NCBI GenBank assembly: GCA_023389455.1
Contig: JAEWEJ010000104.1
Location: forward strand, 1 to 10,395
Source of the DNA: Actinomycetes bacterium
GTDB lineage: Bacteria; Actinomycetota; Actinomycetes; Actinomycetales; Cellulomonadaceae
Direction of reading: 5' to 3'
DNA length: 10,395 nucleotides
Translations under genes and position numbers: made by a program
Shown: positions 6,097 to 10,395 of the stretch, in pieces
Layout: each line of letters opens with the position of its first letter
Position numbering within the stretch: the first letter of the stretch is position 1
Notes under the pieces: generated by a model
What the model was told of the DNA's origin: nothing
Seen by the model: the letters and a program-made list of their open reading frames with translations, nothing else
Database searches by the model: none

Positions 6097-6460
6097 GAGT
6101 GCGGTGCGAGGTCCCGCTGCCGCGCCAGGTCGAGAGCGCGCTCGTCGTCGAACACGCCCACGTCACGCAGGTACCCCAACAGCTTCGTCGAACCGCATCT
6201 CGTCGGTACCGGATGCACCGCACGATCTCGTGGGCGGCGACCGGGACGAGGTCCTCGGGGAACAGGTCGAGCTCGGGATCGGTCACGACGCGACGAGGGC
6301 TCGCACGGACCGAGGCCCTGGAGTCCCAGCTCGCGAACGAGCTCCGGTACGGGCGGGCTCCGGACCGGCCCGCGCGGAGCGGGTCGACCGGGCAGAACGC
6401 GGCAGCCGCGCACCCGCTGAAAAGGCCCACCGTCCCACACATCTTGACGTCCCCGCACAT
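6093..6460 (-). pseudogene. Frame-broken small gene, family not recognised
   Basis: Two adjacent stretches on the minus strand look protein-coding but lie in different frames. One frame is open from an ATG at 6460 (another at 6442) and reads DPELDLFPEDLVPVAAHEIV and RCIRYRR down to about 6200. The other frame then reads KLLGYLRDVGVFDDERALDL and ARQRDLAPHS to a TGA at 6095-6093. The third frame briefly reads DEMRFDEAVG between them (about 6185-6212), so there may be one frameshift or two close together. Joined, the product would be about 120 residues, acidic and soluble apart from a Cys-containing hydrophobic N-terminus. The stop sits in a terminator shared with the MFS gene, which supports the 3' end as once real. 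I do not recognise the family. A sequencing error is possible. Confidence 0.45.
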
Positions 6461-6640
6461 CAAGGAATCGCCTTTGATCGAACGTCGGTCCCGGACGCTC
6501 GACCGAGTTCGCAGAAAGTCTTGATGAACTGCAGGGACACCCGGGATGACCCGGGTGAGTACTGCATCGACACGCAGACGGTCAGCAGGTCGGATGTCGA
6601 CCAGTCGGACATTTCGGCCGCCGAACGCCCCTCGCGCAGA

Positions 6641-6646
6641 TAGTCT
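6641..6646 (+). promoter_or_regulatory. Candidate -10 element giving a leaderless methyltransferase message
   Basis: TAGTCT fits TANNNT and ends eight bases before the methyltransferase ATG, so transcription would start at or just before the start codon. No Shine-Dalgarno sequence precedes the ATG, which agrees. No clear -35 is visible. Confidence 0.45.
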
Positions 6647-6654
6647 CACCGGCC

Positions 6655-7368
6655 ATGGAGACACCGACGACGCCCTCGGTCACGGACGCCCAGATCGACG
6701 AGCAGATCGCCTACTACGCGAACCGCGCAGCCGAGTACGAGGACTGGTGGAACCGCCGCGGCCAGTTCGACCGGGGACCGGAGGAGAACGCCCGCTGGGA
6801 AGCGGAGGCCGCCGAGGCGCTCGCCGCGCTGGAGTCCCTGGAGCTGGGTGCCGACGCGCTCGAGCTCGCTCCGGGGACCGGCACCTGGACCGTCCACGTC
6901 GCGCCTCGCGTCGAGCGGCTGACCCTCGTCGACGGCGCGCAGGAGATGCTGGACCACAACCCTGTCGTCGGTCGGGACGGCGTCACCGCGCTGGTCGCCG
7001 ACATCTTCACGTGGGACACCGACGACAGGTTCGACTCGGTCGTCTTCACCTTCTGGATCTCGCACGTGCCGGCCGAGCGTCTCGCCAGGTTCTTCCGCGA
7101 CGTCGCCCGGTGGCTCCGCCCCGGCGGCACCGTGTTCTTCGTGGACGACGCCCCCGCTGCGACAGCCGACTCGCACGTGGCCGGGACGTCGGGCCAGCTG
7201 ATGGTCAGACGACTCGGCGACGGGCGCGAGGCGACGATCGTCAAGAACTTCTTCAGCCCGGCCGAGCTGGTGGCGGCGGCCGACGCCGCCGGGATCGACC
7301 TCGACGTCCGCGCGACACGTCAGTACTTCCAGTACGGCACCGGCACCCGGCGCCCCGAGACCGCGTGA
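6655..7368 (+). CDS. Class I S-adenosylmethionine-dependent methyltransferase
   Basis: A 237-residue cytoplasmic enzyme with the Rossmann-like SAM-binding fold. Seen: an N-terminal helical cap (YYANRAAEYEDWWNRRGQFD, 20-39). Motif I is ALELAPGTGTWT (68-79), where the family usually has E-x-G-x-G-x-G, so the first Gly is replaced by Ala-Pro. An acidic strand end LTLVDGAQEML should hold the SAM ribose. Further on are ALVADIFTWD (motif II region), FDSVVFTFWISHVP (motif III region) and WLRPGGTVFFVDD (motif IV/V). The layout resembles the UbiE/Methyltransf_25-type small-molecule methyltransferases, but the substrate is unknown. The ATG has no ribosome-binding site but lies just after a TAGTCT -10, so it is probably leaderless. 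The next gene begins 28 bases after the stop with its own ribosome-binding site, suggesting an operon. Confidence 0.88.
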   Translation: METPTTPSVTDAQIDEQIAYYANRAAEYEDWWNRRGQFDRGPEENARWEAEAAEALAALESLELGADALELAPGTGTWTVHVAPRVERLTLVDGAQEMLDHNPVVGRDGVTALVADIFTWDTDDRFDSVVFTFWISHVPAERLARFFRDVARWLRPGGTVFFVDDAPAATADSHVAGTSGQLMVRRLGDGREATIVKNFFSPAELVAAADAAGIDLDVRATRQYFQYGTGTRRPETA

Positions 7369-7396
7369 ACGCACCGACAGCCGACAAGGAGCTCCG

Positions 7397-7912
7397 ATGA
7401 GCACCCGGACCAGCACGATCGAGCCCGACGACTCGTCCGCTTCCTGAGCGACTGGGACTACAGGACCGACGCGCTGTCGACGGCTGACCGGGCCGTCGAC
7501 GAGGACGTCACGGACCCCGAGGCCCTCCTGGCGCTCGCGCACGGCGACGAGGTGCTCGCCGAGCTGGTGAGCCACCTCGCGGCCCCGAAGAGGGTCGTGC
7601 GAGGGATCACGCGGCCACTGAGCGTCGGCATCGTCTTCGCCGTCTGGAAGGAGGCCCGGCGGCTGCGGCCCCGGACCGGGCTGAACCCGGCGGGCGAGGA
7701 CGCTGCGGGCGAAGGTCGCGGAGCCGGCGCTGGGGATCCACACCCCGTTCGACGACGCGCAGTTCCGGCTCGCGGTCGTCACGCCTCGGACGGCAGCGCT
7801 GTGGGACGACTGGGGTGGGCTGCTGACGCGGGAGGCGCGCCGGATCGGCAGGAAGGTGCAGCTGCCGCCGGCGGCGACCCGTGCAGGGACGCTGCAGACG
7901 GACCCACGATGA
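7397..7912 (+). pseudogene. Unrecognised gene broken by two compensating frameshifts
   Basis: An ATG at 7397 follows AAGGAG (7386-7391) at five bases, an excellent start. That frame stops after 16 codons (TGA 7445-7447). From about 7430 the next frame is strongly coding-like: LVRFLSDWDYRTDALSTADR, then DPEALLALAHGDEVLAELVS and ITRPLSVGIVFAVWKEARRL, until about 7700. From CTG at 7703 the original frame resumes with LRAKVAEPALGIHTPFDDAQ and AALWDDWGGLLTREARRIGR, ending at TGA 7910-7912. The first and last segments share a frame, and the full span is 516 bases (172 codons), so one base appears lost near 7433-7441 and one gained near 7700-7705. The product would be about 170 residues, charged, with one moderately hydrophobic stretch. 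I do not recognise the family. It probably forms an operon with the methyltransferase. Real decay and assembly error are both possible. Confidence 0.6.
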
Positions 7913-7966
7913 GCAGGGGCGCCGGGGCGCTGCCTGGTCGACCGACGTGGTCGCACCCGTCGCGTG

Positions 7967-8038
7967 CTCCGCCCCCAGGATTCGAACCTGGACCGCAAGG
8001 CTCCAAAGGCCTGCGTGCTGCCGTTACACCAGGGCGGA
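7967..8038 (-). tRNA. tRNA-Gln (anticodon TTG)
   Basis: The minus strand folds as a complete 72-base cloverleaf. The acceptor arms TCCGCCC / GGGCGGA are fully paired with discriminator G, as expected for glutamine. A D-arm region carries GTGTAACGGCAGCAC. The anticodon loop is CTTTGGA with anticodon TTG (plus-strand 8004-8006), reading CAA, and AGGC/GCCT make part of the stem. The T-arm is CCAGG-TTCGAAT-CCTGG. The 3' CCA is not encoded (CAC follows the discriminator). It lies on the same strand as glmU, and its 3' end faces the accessory block. Confidence 0.97.
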
Positions 8039-8116
8039 TCGGCGCCCCAGTCTGCCAGGTCGCGCGCGGGTGGCCGCAGTCGGGTCACCCGCCGCCAGCA
8101 CGATGTGCCCGCACGG

Positions 8117-8122
8117 CACAAT
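8117..8122 (+). promoter_or_regulatory. Candidate -10 element giving a leaderless TetR message
   Basis: CACAAT matches TATAAT at four positions, including the key A2 and T6, and ends six bases before the ATG at 8129. No Shine-Dalgarno sequence is present. A matching -35 was not recognised in the 90-base gap shared with the divergent tRNA. Confidence 0.4.
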
Positions 8123-8128
8123 GGGCCA

Positions 8129-8767
8129 ATGGCCTCCGACACCAAGCGGTCCCGCGCGCGCATGACCGGCACCCAACGACGCGCGCAGCTGCTGGACGTG
8201 TCCCGCCGCCTCTTCGCGGAGAAGGGCTTCGACAACACGTCCGTCGAGGAGATCGCGGCCCGTGCCGAGGTGTCCAAGCCCGTGGTGTACGAGCACTTCG
8301 GCGGCAAGGAGGGCATCTACGCCGTCGTCGTCGACCGGGAGATCCAGGCCCTCACCAGCGCGCTGACGCAGGCGCTGGAGGCCGGCGGGCACCCCAAGGT
8401 GATGGTCGAGCGCACCGCGTTGGCCCTGCTGTCGTACATCGAGACGTCGGAGAACGGGTTCCGCATCCTCGTGCGCGACTCCCCCGTCGCGCAGGCGACG
8501 GGCACGTTCTCCTCGCTCATCGGCGACGTCGCGACGCAGGTCGAGCACCTGCTGGCCAACGAGTTCCGCAAGCGGGACCTGGACCCGCGCAACGCCCCGA
8601 TGTACGCGCAGATGCTCGTGGGCATGGTCGCGCTGACCGGTCAGTGGTGGCTCGACGCGCGTCGCCCGAACAAGGCGGACGTCGCCGCGCACCTGGTCAA
8701 CCTCGCGTGGAACGGGCTCGAGCGCCTCGAGGGCCGCCCGGAGCTCACCAACGCGACCCGGGGCTGA
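8129..8767 (+). CDS. TetR/AcrR-family transcriptional regulator
   Basis: A 212-residue DNA-binding repressor-type protein. The N-terminal TetR domain is clear. Helix 1 is RRAQLLDVSRRLFAEKGF (17-34), followed by NTSVEEIAARAEVSKPVVYEHF, which contains the helix-turn-helix (about 39-57), then GGKEGIYAVVVDRE (58-71). The remaining 140 residues form the usual all-helical ligand-binding and dimer domain, including ETSENGFRILVRDSP and ALTGQWWLDARRPNKADVAA. The ATG at 8129 lies right after a -10-like CACAAT without a ribosome-binding site. A downstream ATG at 8162 is the main alternative. The gene is divergent from tRNA-Gln and near glmU. In mycobacteria a TetR gene likewise sits divergently beside glmU and before mfd, which suggests a conserved core neighbour. 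The ligand is unknown. Confidence 0.93.
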   Translation: MASDTKRSRARMTGTQRRAQLLDVSRRLFAEKGFDNTSVEEIAARAEVSKPVVYEHFGGKEGIYAVVVDREIQALTSALTQALEAGGHPKVMVERTALALLSYIETSENGFRILVRDSPVAQATGTFSSLIGDVATQVEHLLANEFRKRDLDPRNAPMYAQMLVGMVALTGQWWLDARRPNKADVAAHLVNLAWNGLERLEGRPELTNATRG

Positions 8768-8800
8768 CGTCCCCGCCGCGACGACGGCACGACGGGGACG
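8768..8800. terminator. Bidirectional terminator between convergent TetR gene and zinc-ribbon operon
   Basis: CGTCCCCG (8768-8775) pairs with CGGGGACG (8793-8800). An internal GCCG/CGGC (8775-8778, 8785-8788) can extend the fold with a bulge. It starts immediately after the TetR stop, and the opposing operon's last stop lies 15 bases beyond it (8815-8817). Confidence 0.6.
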
Positions 8801-8814
8801 GCAGCCCGCGGTCG

Positions 8815-9111
8815 TCAGCCCGGCGGCAGGCGGCGGCTCGTCGCCCCGTCCATGCGCGCGTTCTTCAGCCCCGTGCGCTTCGTGACGAACGTGTCCGTGG
8901 ACTGCACGTCGAGCATCTGCGACCGGGTCTCCGCCTCGTGCTGGTGCCGCTTGTCGGTGTTGCGGTACCGCAGGTGCACCTGGAGGTAGAACAGCGGCCC
9001 CGCGAGGAGCAGCAGCAGGGGCAGGAGGCCGGCACCGCCGTCGTCGCCGCTCGCGCTCGCCAGCACCAGGCCCGTGTCCGTGGCCTGCGTCAGCAGCGCC
9101 AGCGCGGTCAC
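8815..9111 (-). CDS. Small single-pass membrane protein, last gene of the zinc-ribbon operon
   Basis: A 98-residue protein that I do not recognise as a named family. Seen: a short N-terminus with a weakly hydrophobic segment (residues 3-18). An Asp/Gly linker and a strong transmembrane helix GLLPLLLLLAGPLFYLQVHL (28-47) follow. A basic and charged cytoplasmic-type tail RYRNTDKRHQHEAETRSQ (48-65) leads to LDVQSTDTFVTKRTGLKNAR. Positively charged residues straight after the helix suggest the tail is cytoplasmic. The GTG start (9111-9109) overlaps the stop of the upstream zinc-ribbon gene in the four-base GTGA arrangement, so translation is almost certainly coupled and the proteins may work together. 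The stop lies just beyond a bidirectional terminator. Confidence 0.75.
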   Translation of the reverse strand: MTALALLTQATDTGLVLASASGDDGGAGLLPLLLLLAGPLFYLQVHLRYRNTDKRHQHEAETRSQMLDVQSTDTFVTKRTGLKNARMDGATSRRLPPG

Positions 9112-10331
9112 AGGGCCACCGCCAGCACCACGGCCGCGACCGTCGCGACGGCCTGCACCGCCGCGCTGACCGCCAGCAGCCGCCGCTGGTTCACCGGCAC
9201 GCTGCCCATCGTCTCCCCCGTCCGGCCGTTGACCGCCACGTAGTGCAGCAGCGAGCTGCCGTCCCGCTTGCGCTGGTGGTAGCTGTAGAGCCACACCGGC
9301 AGGTAGGCGCTGACCCACCGCTCGCCGCGCACGTCGAGCTGCGTGTGGTCCCAGCGCACGCCGCGGTCGTAGAACGCGATCGTCTCGTCGGCGCGGTACC
9401 GCGCGATGTCGCCCGCCTGCTCGTGGGCGACCGGCACCAGGGCTTCCAGGTCCAGGTCGCGACGCTCGGACGTGAAGCCCGCCAGGTAGTGGGCGTCGTA
9501 CCGCACCGCGTTCTCGACGTCGAACGGCATGACCGTGTTGATGACGTGGTTCGACGTGCGCGACGTGTCGCGGTCGCGCCGCTCCTGCGACGACTCGAGC
9601 GTCAGGTCGTCGACGTGCAGGTCGAACTCCCGGACGACGTCGTACAGGTCGGCGTCGTAGCGGGTCTCGGTGCGGTCGTCGACCTCGACGGTGTAGGACC
9701 GGGTCCTGTGCTCGCCCTGCCCGCTGACGCGGGCGTGCGCGTTGACGTCGACCACCATGTACGGCAGGTAGACGCCCATGACGTTCTCGGGCCGGAACTC
9801 GGCCCGGAACCGCGGGTGCGCGAAGAACGTGCGCTTGCGGACGAACTCCGCCACGTGCCGCACGGCGGCGTCCTTGGCCACCGAGAACGGCAGCACCATG
9901 TCCGGCACCGCACCGTTGGGCACCTGCTCGTTCATCGAGAGCGTGCTGCGGCACCAGTGGCAGCGCGACTGCACGCTCTGCTCCGCGTCGATGACGACGT
10001 CCGCGCCGCAGGCCGTGCAGCGCAGCGTGACCGTCGCGTCGGCCGCGGTGATGTCGGCCGTGCCCGAGCCCACGACCCGCCCGGTGAGCTCACCGATGTC
10101 GCCGTCGAGGCCGAAGGTGCGCAGCGCGTTCTCCGACTGCCACTCGTACCGGCAGAACCCGCAGCGCAGCATGCCCGTGGCCACGTTCAGCGCGGCCTCG
10201 GTCGCACCGCACCGTGCGCAGCGCACCAGCCCGTCGGCGGCGTCGCCGCCGGTCTGCACGACCTGCGGCCCGGCCGCGCCGACAGGTCGGGCCGCGGCGT
10301 CGCCGCCGGGTGCGGGGTCGATGTCGGTCAT
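9108..10331 (-). CDS. Zinc-ribbon (TFIIB-type) protein with C-terminal membrane anchor
   Basis: A 407-residue protein of the type often annotated as TFIIB-type zinc-ribbon-containing protein. Seen: after a low-complexity N-terminus, one ribbon has CARC (C38, C41) and CGFC (C57, C60). A second has CTAC (C105, C108) and CHWC (C124, C127), giving two complete Cys4 zinc sites. A long soluble beta-rich region follows, with MVLPFSVAKDAAVRHVAEFV, RPENVMGVYLPYMVVDVNA and YLPVWLYSYHQ. The C-terminus is a hydrophobic helix (about 385-407) preceded by NQRR, so it is probably tail-anchored. The ATG overlaps the upstream stop as ATGA (10331-10328), and the downstream gene overlaps as GTGA. The zinc ribbons could bind nucleic acid or protein, but no function is established from sequence. 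It is not a transcription factor of the archaeal TFIIB kind. Confidence 0.85.
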   Translation of the reverse strand: MTDIDPAPGGDAAARPVGAAGPQVVQTGGDAADGLVRCARCGATEAALNVATGMLRCGFCRYEWQSENALRTFGLDGDIGELTGRVVGSGTADITAADATVTLRCTACGADVVIDAEQSVQSRCHWCRSTLSMNEQVPNGAVPDMVLPFSVAKDAAVRHVAEFVRKRTFFAHPRFRAEFRPENVMGVYLPYMVVDVNAHARVSGQGEHRTRSYTVEVDDRTETRYDADLYDVVREFDLHVDDLTLESSQERRDRDTSRTSNHVINTVMPFDVENAVRYDAHYLAGFTSERRDLDLEALVPVAHEQAGDIARYRADETIAFYDRGVRWDHTQLDVRGERWVSAYLPVWLYSYHQRKRDGSSLLHYVAVNGRTGETMGSVPVNQRRLLAVSAAVQAVATVAAVVLAVAL

Positions 10332-10395
10332 CCGTCGAGCCCGAGCGCCCTGGCGCGCGCGGCGTCGTAGTCGGACTGCGTGATCAGCCCTTGGT
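10328..10395 (-). CDS. C-terminal end of a SHOCT-domain-like protein (partial)
   Basis: Only the last 22 codons are in the window: QGLITQSDYDAARARALGLD, then G and a stop TGA at 10330-10328. The pattern GLIT-x-x-(D/E)(Y/F)-x-x-x-(R/K)-x-(R/K)-x-LGL is typical of the short C-terminal SHOCT domain found at the ends of many actinobacterial membrane or oligomerising proteins. The stop overlaps the zinc-ribbon gene's ATG (ATGA), making it the first visible gene of a translationally coupled operon. The main body, and hence the function, lies outside the window. Confidence 0.65.
   Translation of the reverse strand, partial: QGLITQSDYDAARARALGLDG

Noticed and set aside
6350..6460. Cys-containing peptide starting MCGDVKMCGTVGLFSGC as a possible RiPP precursor
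   Set aside because: There is no leader, core or processing-gene pattern beyond one methyltransferase in the other direction. The frame continues into the broken gene, so chance or its N-terminus is more likely.
4610..6664. Very long open frame on the minus strand across the MFS gene
   Set aside because: Its translation over the MFS gene is low-complexity Arg/Gln/His, a shadow of GC-rich coding on the plus strand. Only the 6200-6300 part reads like protein and is kept within the broken-gene call.
1497..7966. Direct repeat of the tRNA-Gln 3' end as an island attachment site
   Set aside because: I looked for the last 15-20 bases of the tRNA (GGGGGCGGA-type sequence after the T-arm) near glmU and across the block and saw no convincing copy by eye.
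8039..8128. Promoter of tRNA-Gln (CAGACT on the minus strand at 8054-8049)
   Set aside because: It is a poor -10 without a suitably spaced -35, too weak to annotate.
7552..9243. 563-codon plus-strand frame spanning the broken gene, the tRNA and the TetR gene
   Set aside because: It runs through a tRNA and out of frame through a clear TetR gene. Only 7552-7700 is coding-like and belongs to the broken gene.
9243..10370. 375-codon plus-strand frame opposite the zinc-ribbon gene
   Set aside because: It is an antisense shadow of Val/Arg/Asp-rich text. The minus strand has four CxxC zinc motifs and coupled overlaps.
1..10395. CRISPR arrays, insertion sequences, phage genes
   Set aside because: No regularly spaced repeats, transposase motifs or terminal inverted repeats with target duplications were seen.

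Overview
The window is very GC-rich (well over 70 % by eye), uses many GTG starts and has strong third-position G/C bias. Its glmU – tRNA-Gln – TetR neighbourhood is typical of high-GC Actinomycetota. A Cellulomonas-like or related actinobacterium fits best, but that assignment is inference from style and gene order. It looks like chromosome: no transposase, integrase, phage gene or CRISPR array was seen.

Layout. (1) 1-1496, minus: glmU, running off the left edge. (2) 1497-1847: a gene-free divergent gap with two strong hairpins, ending in a SoxR-type operator/promoter. (3) 1848-3418, plus: two overlapping genes for the N- and C-terminal halves of a split transketolase. (4) 3449-3913, minus: soxR with an intact four-cysteine cluster motif, convergent with the transketolase pair. 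(5) 4123-6076, plus: a YqhA/UPF0114-type membrane protein and a 12-helix MFS transporter. (6) 6093-6460, minus: a frame-broken small gene that shares a terminator with the MFS gene. (7) 6655-7912, plus: a class I SAM methyltransferase followed by an unrecognised gene broken by two compensating frameshifts. (8) 7967-8038, minus: tRNA-Gln(TTG). (9) 8129-8767, plus: a TetR-family regulator. (10) 8815-10395, minus: a three-gene operon with 4-nt overlaps, encoding a SHOCT-like protein (partial), a zinc-ribbon membrane-anchored protein and a small membrane protein.

How the parts fit. The most interesting unit is segments 2-4. An 18-bp near-palindrome closely resembling the SoxR box lies between a perfect -35 TTGACC and a weak -10, exactly where MerR-family activators bind. 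The predicted transcript would start at or next to the ATG of the transketolase N-subunit, so it should be leaderless. The only MerR-family gene in view is soxR itself, just downstream. This suggests a self-contained module in which redox-cycling stress switches on a split transketolase, a regulon member I do not know from the classical SoxR literature.

The glmU / tRNA-Gln / TetR block looks like ancestral core. The roughly 6.4 kb between glmU and the tRNA (redox module, transporter, methyltransferase, two decayed genes) looks like an accessory insertion that is partly eroding. Hairpins at the gene ends near 3452, 4752, 6073 and 8768 give each block a plausible terminator. In two cases the hairpin reaches into or next to the stop codons of convergent genes.
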